Below are positions 1 through 6,432 of a stretch of DNA of 10,043 nt, piece after piece. The notes beneath the pieces were generated by a model. The model saw nothing but the letters and a program-made list of their open reading frames with translations, made no database searches and had not been told where the DNA came from. The stretch spans positions 1 to 10,043 of the forward strand of contig CANMWW010000040.1 in assembly GCA_947500965.1 (NCBI GenBank), in the 5' to 3' direction. The number at the start of each line of letters is the position of its first letter. Within the stretch, counting starts at the first letter, position 1. The DNA comes from Alphaproteobacteria bacterium (GTDB lineage: Bacteria; Pseudomonadota; Alphaproteobacteria; CACIAM-22H2). The translations under genes and the position numbers were made by a program.

Positions 1-1531
1 AGGCGCGCGAGAGGCCGAACTGCACGTCGCCGACGCACAGGCCCACCGCGCTCAGAACGCCCGCCGCGGGCGGCACGATGGCCCGGCGGATCTGCAGCTG
101 GCGCATGAGCTCCGCCGCGAAGACGCCGCCATTGCCGCCGAAGGCGACCAGCGTGAAATCCCCGGGGTTGCGCCCGCGATAGGTCGACACCGCCTTGACG
201 GCGCGGACCATGCTGGCCGCCGCCACCACGAAGACGGACCACGCGGCCTCGTCGAGGCCGATGCCGAGTGGCCGCGCGACGGCCTCGTCGAGCGCGCGTC
301 GCGCCAGCGCCGCGTCGATCCGGACCGCGCCGCCGGCCAGCGTGGCGGGGGCGATGTAGCCGAGGACGACATTGGCGTCCGTCACGGTCGGCGCGCTGCC
401 GCCCGCGCCGTAGCAGGCCGGCCCGGGCACGGCGCCGGCGCTGTCGGGCCCGACCTTCACCATGCCGGCGCGGTCGAGGCGCACGATGCTGCCGCCGCCG
501 GCGCCCACCTCGGAGATGTCGATCACCGGCAGCCGCAGCGCGTAGCCGCCGCCCTTCATCAGGCGGCTGGAGAGCGAGATGCCGCCGCCGACCTCGTACT
601 CGTCGGTGCGCGAGATGCGTCCGTCCTCGACCAGCGAGGCCTTGGCGGTGGTGCCGCCCATGTCGAAGCTGATGGCGTCGCGGTAGCCGCAGCGCAGCGC
701 CACGTGCGCCGCGCCGATGACGCCCGCGGCCGGGCCGCACTCGACGATGCGCGCCGGCATCTCCATCGCCTGCCCGGCGTCGAGCACGCCGCCGCCGGAC
801 TGCATGACGAGCAGCCGCCCGCGCAGCCCCGCCGCGCGCAGCCCGTCGCGCAGGCCGCGCAGGTAGGCGGCCACCGGCGGCCCGACATAGGCGTTGATGA
901 CCGTGGTGCTGGTGCGCTCGTACTCGCGCATCTCCGGCAGCACGTCGACCGACAGCGACACGAAGACGCCCGGCAGCGCGGCGCGCAGCATCTCGCCGGC
1001 GCGCCGCTCGTGGGCGGGGTTGGCGTAGGAATGCAGGAAGCACACGGCGACGGCCTCGACGCGCGCGGCGCGCAGCGTGTCGATCGCGGCCTCGACGTCG
1101 CCCTCGTCGAGCGGCACGCGCACCGCGCCGTCCGGGCCGAGGCGCTCGGTCACCTCCAGGCGCAGGTCGCGCGGGGCGAGCGGCGGCGGCCTGGCGTAGC
1201 GCGCGTCGTAGAGTCTGGGCACCCGGATGCGACGCAGCTCGAGGACGTCTCGGAAGCCGCGCGTCGTCAGCAGCGCGGTGCGCGCGCCCTTCTGCTCGAG
1301 GATCGCGTTCGTCGCGACGGTGCAGCCATGGAGGATGTCGCCGAAGTCGCCGGGCGACAGGCCGTTGTCGCGCGCCAGCGCCAGGATCCCCTCGACGACG
1401 GCGCGGCCATAGTCCCCGGGCGTGGACGGCAGCTTGCGCGTGGCGAGCCGCCCGCCGGGCAGGAACGCGGCGATGTCCGTGAAGGTGCCGCCGATGTCGG
1501 CGGCGACCTTGATGCGACCTGGCTCTTCCAT
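1..1531 (-). CDS. hyuA: Hydantoinase/oxoprolinase family protein, HyuA-type subunit (3' end beyond the window)
   Basis: About 510 N-terminal residues are visible; HyuA-type proteins usually run near 690, so the C-terminal quarter lies beyond the left edge. Two ATP-phosphate loops of the actin/hexokinase fold are seen: DIGGTFTD (residues 12-19) and DMGGTTAK (290-297). Other family signatures are HGCTVATNAILEQKGA, GFRDVLELRR, GPACYGAGGSAPTVTDANV, and an FGGNGG glycine motif followed by VPPAAGVLSAVGL. Family members perform ATP-dependent opening of cyclic amides (N-methylhydantoin, 5-oxoproline) or act in acetone carboxylase-like complexes, usually with a HyuB subunit. HyuB would lie downstream, outside the window, and is not seen. 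The substrate cannot be assigned. The ATG at 1531-1529 places the first phosphate loop at the usual distance from the N-terminus, but no clear Shine-Dalgarno precedes it. The gene diverges from the class II aldolase gene, so a shared catabolic role is possible but is inference. Confidence 0.9.
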   Translation of the reverse strand, partial: MEEPGRIKVAADIGGTFTDIAAFLPGGRLATRKLPSTPGDYGRAVVEGILALARDNGLSPGDFGDILHGCTVATNAILEQKGARTALLTTRGFRDVLELRRIRVPRLYDARYARPPPLAPRDLRLEVTERLGPDGAVRVPLDEGDVEAAIDTLRAARVEAVAVCFLHSYANPAHERRAGEMLRAALPGVFVSLSVDVLPEMREYERTSTTVINAYVGPPVAAYLRGLRDGLRAAGLRGRLLVMQSGGGVLDAGQAMEMPARIVECGPAAGVIGAAHVALRCGYRDAISFDMGGTTAKASLVEDGRISRTDEYEVGGGISLSSRLMKGGGYALRLPVIDISEVGAGGGSIVRLDRAGMVKVGPDSAGAVPGPACYGAGGSAPTVTDANVVLGYIAPATLAGGAVRIDAALARRALDEAVARPLGIGLDEAAWSVFVVAAASMVRAVKAVSTYRGRNPGDFTLVAFGGNGGVFAAELMRQLQIRRAIVPPAAGVLSAVGLCVGDVQFGLSRA

Positions 1532-1605
1532 GGGCCGGCGGCAAGGCTAGTCCCGCGCGCACCGGGATGTCGAATTGCGATCGCCGGTCCCGCGAGGGAT
1601 CGCCC

Positions 1606-1656
1606 GGGCGGCGGGCGCGGGCGGCGGGCGCGGGCGGCGGGCGCGGGCGGTGGGCG
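1606..1656. repeat. 13-bp GC-rich tandem repeat, about 3.9 copies
   Basis: Three perfect copies of GGGCGGCGGGCGC (1606-1618, 1619-1631, 1632-1644) are followed by a 12-nt fourth copy with one C-to-T change (1645-1656). The array lies in the 208-bp intergenic region between the divergent hyuA-type and aldolase genes, upstream of the candidate aldolase promoter. It is most simply a slippage-generated minisatellite. A role in spacing or protein binding is conceivable but unsupported. Confidence 0.9.
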
Positions 1657-1678
1657 ATTTCGGCACGCGAACCGCGAA

Positions 1679-1708
1679 TTGACATCACGCGCCGGCAGGC
1701 CGGACAGT
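1679..1708 (+). promoter_or_regulatory. Possible sigma70-type promoter for the class II aldolase gene
   Basis: A perfect TTGACA lies at 1679-1684. The best -10 candidate is GACAGT at 1703-1708 (18-bp spacer), which matches only three of six consensus positions, so the -10 is weak. The predicted start of transcription would fall near 1715, about 25 nt before the ATG and upstream of the AAGGGGGA Shine-Dalgarno at 1727-1734. Base composition makes a chance TTGACA uncommon here, which is the main support. Confidence 0.35.
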
Positions 1709-1739
1709 CCCGGCGCTCCAGGACCGAAGGGGGAAGCGG

Positions 1740-2507
1740 ATGGCGGCGATCGTGCGGCAGCTCGGCAGGACGGAAGACGAGATCGCGGAGTGGGAGCTGC
1801 GCTGCGACATGGCGGCGGTGTTCCGCGTCGCCGCGCGGCTCGACTGGAACGAGCAGATCGGCAACCACAACTCGGTCATGATGCCGGGCAGCCCGGACCG
1901 GCCGCTCTTCCTCATCAACCCTCGCGGCATGCTGTTCCAGGAGATGACCGCGAGCTCGATGATCGTCTGCGACCTCGATGGCAACGTCGTGCGCGGCAAG
2001 GGCGAGCTGCGCAAGGTCGCGTTCCACATCCACGCGCGCATCCACCTGCGCAACCCGTCGGCGACCTGCGTCGTCCACGTCCACCCGCCCTACCTGACGG
2101 CGCTGTCGCTGCTGGACGGCGCGGAGCTCGAGCTCGCGCACCACAACAACCTGCTGCTCAACGACCGCATCGTCTACGACCGGTCGGGCTGGCAGCCGGT
2201 GCACGACAACGGCGAAGGCGACCGCATCGCCGACCTGCTGGGCGACCGGACCATCATGGTGATGGCGCACCACGGCGTCACCACCGTGGGCCGCACGGTC
2301 CACGAGGCCTTCGACGAGTGCTTCATCGCCGAGCGCAACGCGCGCATCCAGATGATCGCCTGGCAGACCGGCCGGAAGATGGCGACGCTGCCGGAGCAGG
2401 CGCGCCGCCGCTTCAACGGCCCGTGGAGCGAGCGCGTGGACTCGCGCATGCACCTCGACGCGTGGCGGCGGATCCTCGATCGCGAGGAACCCGACTACGC
2501 CAGCTGA
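1740..2507 (+). CDS. Class II aldolase/adducin family protein
   Basis: This 255-residue cytoplasmic protein has the class II aldolase/adducin fold, whose enzymes use a divalent metal (usually zinc) to cleave sugar phosphates or decarboxylate related compounds. Metal-ligand candidates are H113 and H115 in VVHVHPPY and H178 in MAHHGVTT, matching the two-His plus one-His pattern of L-fuculose-phosphate aldolase. The substrate loop TASSMIVCDLDGNVV (about 70-84) is also typical. The acid/base Glu of FucA cannot be placed with confidence: the stretch before FHIHARIH (95-102) resembles the adducin-like branch, whose reactions are poorly known. The start is supported by AAGGGGGA at 1727-1734. It stands alone on this strand, diverges from the hyuA-type gene and converges on the SEL1 gene nine bases beyond its stop. 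A link with fucose breakdown because gmd-fcl is nearby is not justified, since those genes make GDP-fucose. Confidence 0.93.
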   Translation: MAAIVRQLGRTEDEIAEWELRCDMAAVFRVAARLDWNEQIGNHNSVMMPGSPDRPLFLINPRGMLFQEMTASSMIVCDLDGNVVRGKGELRKVAFHIHARIHLRNPSATCVVHVHPPYLTALSLLDGAELELAHHNNLLLNDRIVYDRSGWQPVHDNGEGDRIADLLGDRTIMVMAHHGVTTVGRTVHEAFDECFIAERNARIQMIAWQTGRKMATLPEQARRRFNGPWSERVDSRMHLDAWRRILDREEPDYAS

Positions 2508-2521
2508 GGCGCGGCCTCAGC
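2503..2521. terminator. Inverted repeat at the aldolase/SEL1 convergent junction (possible bidirectional terminator)
   Basis: GCTGAGGC (2503-2510), loop GCG, and GCCTCAGC (2514-2521) form a perfect 8-bp stem. Each arm contains the TGA stop of one of the two converging genes (2505-2507 on plus, 2519-2517 on minus). The hairpin is strong, but neither side has a T-tract, so it is not a textbook intrinsic terminator. It could stop or stabilise both transcripts. Confidence 0.5.
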
Positions 2522-3524
2522 GCGGCGCGGGCGCCGCGCGCAGCCGCTCGAGCAGGGCCTGGCCCGGCTTGCCGTCCTCCGGCAGCCCCGCCGACTTCTG
2601 GAACCGCCGGATGGCGACGGCGGTGCGCTGCCCCATGCGCCCGTCCGTCCCGCCGGGGTCGATGCGCAGCCGCGCCAGCTGCTCCTGGATCTCGCGCAGC
2701 GTGCCGCGCTCCACCGCCTCGGGCGTGAGCTCGGCAAGCCGCGCCGTCGCGCGCGCGTCGCCGCCGAGCTCGGCGAGCAGGTAGTGGCTGCGCGCGCGCT
2801 CGAGGTCCCTGCCGATGCCGACGCCGCCCTCGAAGATCTCTCCCAGCGCGTAGTTGGCCTGGGGCACCTGCTCGGCCGCGCGCTCGAACCAGGCGACGGC
2901 CTTGCCCATGTCGCGCGGCGTGCCGGCGCCGCGGGCATGCGCCACGGCCAGGTTGAACTGCGACGGGCGGTATCCCTGCAGCGCCGCCATCTCGTACCAC
3001 CGGACCGCCTCGACGGGATCGGGCTCGGTGCCGCGCCCGCGCTCGTGGAGGACCGCGAGGTTGTGCTGCGCGGCGGCGCCACCGGCCTCGGCGGCGCGCC
3101 TGAACCAGGCGAGAGCCGCCACCCAGTCCTGGGGCACGCCCTCGCCGGCCGCGTGCCGCGCGCCGAGTTCGAACTGGGCGGCGCCGTCGCCGCGCTCGGC
3201 GGCGTCGCGCAGGGCCTGGAGCGGGTCCGCGGGCCGGGCCGGAGGCGTCGTGGGCTGGGTCACGGGCGGGGTGGGCTGCGCAGGGGCCGCCTCGGGCGCG
3301 GGACCGGGCTGCGCGGCGGGGGCCCGCGCGTCGTCGCGCGGCGGCTGGGCCGCCTGGGTCGCCGCCGGCGCCGCCGGCTGCACCGGGGGCGGCGGCGAGA
3401 CCGACAGGAACACGGCAAGGCCGCCGGCAAGCGCGCCGGCCGCGAAGGCGCCGGCCAGCCTTGCGAGCGCGACGCCGGATGGCGCGCCGGGCGAGCGGGC
3501 GACCCTGTTGCTGTCCTGTTCCAT
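2517..3524 (-). CDS. Membrane-anchored SEL1-repeat protein with C-terminal peptidoglycan-binding domain
   Basis: This 335-residue protein has a clear domain order. Residues 1-17 are a short cytoplasmic tail, and about 18-42 form one hydrophobic Ala/Gly/Leu segment (signal anchor or uncleaved signal peptide). Residues 43-100 are a Pro/Ala-rich linker. Four SEL1-type (TPR-like) repeats follow from about 114 to 254, for example AAQFELGARHAAGEGVPQDW, with the recurring AxxWFxxAAE ending. A PG_binding_1 domain spans about 276-329, with DGRMGQRTAVAIRRFQ and LPEDGKPGQALLERL. SEL1 proteins are scaffolds, and the C-terminal domain should contact peptidoglycan, so the protein probably faces the periplasm and acts in envelope organisation. 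No catalytic domain is seen. The ATG at 3524 gives a full signal anchor, though no strong Shine-Dalgarno precedes it. It diverges from gmd across 141 bp. Its exact role is unknown. Confidence 0.9.
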   Translation of the reverse strand: MEQDSNRVARSPGAPSGVALARLAGAFAAGALAGGLAVFLSVSPPPPVQPAAPAATQAAQPPRDDARAPAAQPGPAPEAAPAQPTPPVTQPTTPPARPADPLQALRDAAERGDGAAQFELGARHAAGEGVPQDWVAALAWFRRAAEAGGAAAQHNLAVLHERGRGTEPDPVEAVRWYEMAALQGYRPSQFNLAVAHARGAGTPRDMGKAVAWFERAAEQVPQANYALGEIFEGGVGIGRDLERARSHYLLAELGGDARATARLAELTPEAVERGTLREIQEQLARLRIDPGGTDGRMGQRTAVAIRRFQKSAGLPEDGKPGQALLERLRAAPAPR

Positions 3525-3652
3525 GGCGAGGCGCGCAGACTACAGGGAAGGGACGCCGGTTTTCACGCGTTATCGCGGCAGGAGGCGGGCGTTGTCGCCC
3601 GTGCCCGCCGGTGCTAATCAGCGCCGCGTTCGAAGCTTCCCCCGACTGCCCC

Positions 3653-3656
3653 GAGG
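3653..3656 (+). promoter_or_regulatory. Ribosome binding site GAGG deciding the gmd start
   Basis: GAGG at 3653-3656 lies nine bases before the ATG at 3666 but directly abuts the in-frame ATG at 3657, which has no purine-rich site upstream. This favours 3666 and an N-terminus beginning MTSSTGDRKVALVTG, close to that of other Gmd proteins. Confidence 0.55.
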
Positions 3657-3665
3657 ATGCGACCA

Positions 3666-4754
3666 ATGACCTCCAGCACCGGCGACCGCAAGGTCGCCCT
3701 CGTCACCGGCATCACCGGCCAGGACGGCGCCTACCTCGCCGAGCTGCTGCTGTCGAAGGGCTACGTCGTCCACGGCATCAAGCGCCGCTCCTCGTCCTTC
3801 AACACGGGGCGCGTCGACCACCTCTATGCCGACCCGCACGAGAGCGACGTGCGCTTCTTCATGCACTACGGCGACATGATCGACGCCACGAACCTGATCC
3901 GGATCGTGCAGGAGACCCAGCCGACCGAGATCTACAACCTCGCGGCCCAGAGCCACGTGCAGGTCAGCTTCGAGACCCCGGAATACACCGCCAACGCCGA
4001 TGGCATCGGCACGCTGCGCCTGCTCGAGGCGATCCGCATCCTGCGCATGGAGAAGTCCGTGCGGTTCTACCAGGCGTCGACCTCGGAGCTGTACGGGCTG
4101 GTCCAGGAGCGCCCGCAGCGCGAGACCACGCCCTTCCGCCCGCGCAGCCCCTACGCCGCGGCGAAGCTCTACGCGTACTGGATCACGGTGAACTACCGCG
4201 AGGCCTACGGGATGTTCGCCTCCAACGGCATCCTCTTCAACCACGAGGGGCCGACGCGCGGCGAGACCTTCGTCACCCGCAAGATCACGCGCGCGGTGGC
4301 GGCGATCCACCTCGGCTTCCAGAAGAAGCTCTACCTCGGCAACCTCGACGCCAGCCGCGACTGGGGCCATGCGCGCGACTACGTCGAGGGCATGTGGCGC
4401 ATCCTGCAGCACCGCGAGGCCGACGACTTCGTGCTCGCGACGGGCGAGACGCACACGGTGCGCGAGTTCGTCGAGCGCGCCTTCGCCGAGGCCGGCCGCA
4501 CGATCGCATGGCGCGGCACCGGCGTGGACGAGAAGGGCATCGACGCGCGCAGCGGCGAGACGCTGGTGGAGATCGACCCGCGCTACTTCCGCCCCACCGA
4601 GGTGGAGTTCCTGCTCGGCGACCCGGCGAAGGCGCAGCGCGAGCTGGGCTGGAGGCACGCGACCAGCTTCGCCGACCTTGTGAAGGACATGCTGCGCAGC
4701 GACCTCGAGGTCGTGCGCCGCGAGCGCGACGCGATGGGCCGCCGGGGCGAGTGA
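3666..4754 (+). CDS. gmd: GDP-mannose 4,6-dehydratase
   Basis: Gmd converts GDP-D-mannose to GDP-4-keto-6-deoxy-D-mannose in the cytoplasm with bound NADP. The 362-residue extended SDR fits the family length. Visible signatures are the nucleotide loop GITGQDG (15-21), the arginine loop KRRSSSFNTGRVD (39-51) used in tetramer assembly and NADP binding, and the catalytic T139 and E141 in ASTSELYG. Y163 and K167 follow in SPYAAAK; the 22-residue gap from E141 to Y163 equals that of the E. coli enzyme (E134-Y156). Also present are GETFVTRKITRA, DWGHARDYVEGMW and the C-terminal PRYFRPTEVEFLLGD. One deviation is NHEGPTRGETF (192-202) where many homologues have NHESPRRGETF. The start at 3666 is chosen over 3657 for its Shine-Dalgarno spacing. 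The stop overlaps the fcl start by one base, so the two genes are co-transcribed and probably translationally coupled. Confidence 0.97.
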   Translation: MTSSTGDRKVALVTGITGQDGAYLAELLLSKGYVVHGIKRRSSSFNTGRVDHLYADPHESDVRFFMHYGDMIDATNLIRIVQETQPTEIYNLAAQSHVQVSFETPEYTANADGIGTLRLLEAIRILRMEKSVRFYQASTSELYGLVQERPQRETTPFRPRSPYAAAKLYAYWITVNYREAYGMFASNGILFNHEGPTRGETFVTRKITRAVAAIHLGFQKKLYLGNLDASRDWGHARDYVEGMWRILQHREADDFVLATGETHTVREFVERAFAEAGRTIAWRGTGVDEKGIDARSGETLVEIDPRYFRPTEVEFLLGDPAKAQRELGWRHATSFADLVKDMLRSDLEVVRRERDAMGRRGE

Positions 4755-5704
4755 TGCCGGGCTACGACCTGCGCGGCAAGCGCGTCTGGGTCGCCGGCCA
4801 TCGCGGGATGGTCGGCTCGGCGGTGGCGCGCCGGCTGCAGGGGACGGGGTGCGAGGTGCAGGTCGCGGGGCGCGCCGACGTCGACCTCGTGCGGCAGGAC
4901 CAGGTGGAGCGCTGGATGGAGCGCAACCGCCCGCATGCGATCGTGCTCGCGGCGGCGCGCGTCGGCGGCATCGTCGCCAACGACACGCAGCCCGCGCGGT
5001 TCATCTACGAGAACCTGATGATCGAGGCGAACGTCGTGCACGCGGCGTGGCAGGCCGGCGTCGAGAAGCTGCTCTTCCTGGGCTCGACCTGCATATACCC
5101 GCGCCTCGCGCCCCAGCCGCTGTCCGAGGACTCGCTGCTGACCGGCCCGCTGGAGCCGACCAACGAGTGGTACGCGGTCGCGAAGATCGCCGGGATCAAG
5201 CTCTGCCAGGCCTATCGCAGGCAGCATGGCGCGCGCTTCATCTCCGCCATGCCGACGAACCTCTACGGGCCCAACGACAACTTCGACCTCGAGCACAGCC
5301 ACGTCGTCGGCGCGCTGATGGTCAAGATCCACCGAGCCAAGCTGTCCGGCGCGCGCAGCGTCGAGATCTGGGGCACCGGCACGCCGCGGCGCGAGTTCCT
5401 GCACGTCGACGACTGCGCCGACGCCTGCGTCTTCCTGCTCCAGGACTACGACGCGGCCGACATCGTGAACATCGGCTGCGGCACGGACGTCACGATCCGC
5501 GAGTTCGCCGAGACGCTGGCGCGCGTCATCGGCTGGAGCGGCGAGTTCGCCTACGACACGTCGCGCCCCGACGGCACGCCGCGCAAGCTGGTCGACGTCG
5601 CGCGGCTGACCTCGCTCGGCTGGCGCGCGCGCATCGGCCTCGAGGAGGGGCTGCGCTCGGCCTATGCGTGGTTCCTCGCCAACGCGCCGGAGGCGCGAGG
5701 CTGA
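4754..5704 (+). CDS. fcl: GDP-L-fucose synthase (epimerase/reductase)
   Basis: Fcl (WcaG) epimerises the Gmd product at C3 and C5 and reduces it with NADPH to GDP-L-fucose, the donor for fucosylated surface polysaccharides. The 316-residue protein shows the nucleotide loop GHRGMVG (15-21). The catalytic set S111 and C113 (LGSTCIYP), Y140 and K144 (EWYAVAK) and H183 (EHSHVVGALM) is each offset by exactly four from E. coli S107, C109, Y136, K140 and H179. Further signatures are NLYGPNDNFDLEHSHVV, GTGTPRREFLHVDD and a C-terminal RPDGTPRKLVD. The ATG at 4754 shares its A with the gmd TGA stop (TGATG). The open frame continues upstream inside gmd, but that part is a shadow. Its stop lies eight bases from the converging nitroreductase stop. 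No glycosyltransferase or transporter for the sugar is visible nearby. Confidence 0.97.
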   Translation: MPGYDLRGKRVWVAGHRGMVGSAVARRLQGTGCEVQVAGRADVDLVRQDQVERWMERNRPHAIVLAAARVGGIVANDTQPARFIYENLMIEANVVHAAWQAGVEKLLFLGSTCIYPRLAPQPLSEDSLLTGPLEPTNEWYAVAKIAGIKLCQAYRRQHGARFISAMPTNLYGPNDNFDLEHSHVVGALMVKIHRAKLSGARSVEIWGTGTPRREFLHVDDCADACVFLLQDYDAADIVNIGCGTDVTIREFAETLARVIGWSGEFAYDTSRPDGTPRKLVDVARLTSLGWRARIGLEEGLRSAYAWFLANAPEARG

Positions 5705-5731
5705 CGCCGCCGCTAGTCGTGGAAGGCGGCG
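5705..5731. terminator. Inverted repeat at the fcl/nitroreductase convergent junction
   Basis: CGCCGCC (5705-5711) and GGCGGCG (5725-5731) form a perfect 7-bp stem with a 13-nt loop. The repeat begins at the base after the fcl stop and runs into the last codons of the nitroreductase gene, whose TAG lies in the stem and loop. There is no T-tract. The GC-rich context makes short inverted repeats common, so this is only a candidate. Confidence 0.3.
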
Positions 5732-6432
5732 AAGCCGGAGAGCGGCGCGCGCTCGGTGGCGAGTGCGTTCTCCGGCGCCGACATGTCGGCGTAGCCGAGC
5801 GCCATGCCGCAGACGACCGTCTCTCCCTCCGGGATCGGCAGCACCGACCTGATCGCCCGGTGGTAGCGCGCGAAGGCCGCCTGCGGGCAGGTGTCGAGGC
5901 CATGGCCGCGCGCGGCGACCATCAGGTTCTCGAGGAACATGCCGTGGTCGAGCCAGCTGCCGACCTCGAGCCGCGCGTCGATCGTGAAGACCATGCCGAC
6001 GGGCGCGTCGAAGAAGGCGAAGTTGCGCCCGACCTGGGCGTGCATGCGCGCCTTGTCGCCCTTGCCGATGCCAAGCAGCGCGTAGAGGTCCCAGCCGACC
6101 TTGCGGCGGCGCGAGAGATAGGGCTCGAAGAAGCTCTCCGGGTAGTAGCGCCAGGGCGGGTCCTCGCCGGGCCCCGCGTCGTGCGCGGCCTGCACCGCGG
6201 CCACGAGCCGCGCGCGCGTCGCGCCGGTCGCGACATGGACGCGCCAGGGCTGCATGTTGGTGCCGCTCGGCGCGCGCGCGGCGAGCGCCAGCAGGTGCTC
6301 GACCAGCTCGCGCGGCGGCGCCTCGGGCCGGAAGGCGCGCAGCGAGCGGCGCGTCGCGATGGCGCGGTCGACGGCGTTGCGCGGGACGATGCCGATGCGC
6401 GCGAGGAACGCGTCCTCCTCCGCGGCGCTCAT
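5713..6432 (-). CDS. FMN-dependent nitroreductase family protein
   Basis: Members of this family are FMN flavoproteins that use NAD(P)H to reduce nitro groups, quinones, enones or related electron acceptors. The 239-residue protein has the FMN-phosphate motif RRSLRAF (28-34), the conserved APSGTNMQPW (54-63), a variable lid rich in aromatic residues (about 91-125), GLDTCPQAAF (178-187), and the C-terminal flavin-contact motif CGMALGYAD (208-216). No signal peptide is seen. Its ATG overlaps the SDR stop by four bases (ATGA at 6432-6429), making it the last gene of a three-gene operon with the HisD-like dehydrogenase and the SDR. That setting suggests a redox step in the same catabolic route, or recycling of its cofactor, but the natural substrate is not evident. 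The frame is open upstream into the SDR gene; the ATG at 6432 is chosen for the overlap and the normal N-terminus. Confidence 0.93.
   Translation of the reverse strand: MSAAEEDAFLARIGIVPRNAVDRAIATRRSLRAFRPEAPPRELVEHLLALAARAPSGTNMQPWRVHVATGATRARLVAAVQAAHDAGPGEDPPWRYYPESFFEPYLSRRRKVGWDLYALLGIGKGDKARMHAQVGRNFAFFDAPVGMVFTIDARLEVGSWLDHGMFLENLMVAARGHGLDTCPQAAFARYHRAIRSVLPIPEGETVVCGMALGYADMSAPENALATERAPLSGFAAFHD

Noticed and set aside
1606..1656. CRISPR-like array
   Set aside because: The 13-bp units are directly adjacent without spacers, so this is a simple tandem repeat.
704..2728. A very long plus-strand open frame (674 codons)
   Set aside because: It is antisense to the hyuA-type gene and out of frame with the aldolase gene. 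Its product is Arg/Ala/Gly-rich with no domain, as expected where high GC removes stop codons.
3592..3620. Promoter for gmd (TTGTCG with TAATCA, or GCTAAT at shorter spacing)
   Set aside because: The -10 match is poor at correct spacing and acceptable only with a 15-bp spacer. It is too weak to annotate, although a promoter must lie somewhere in 3525-3665.
3461..4753. Upstream extension of the fcl open frame
   Set aside because: This part runs out of frame through gmd and gives an Arg-rich sequence without motifs. The true start is the ATG at 4754, which overlaps the gmd stop.
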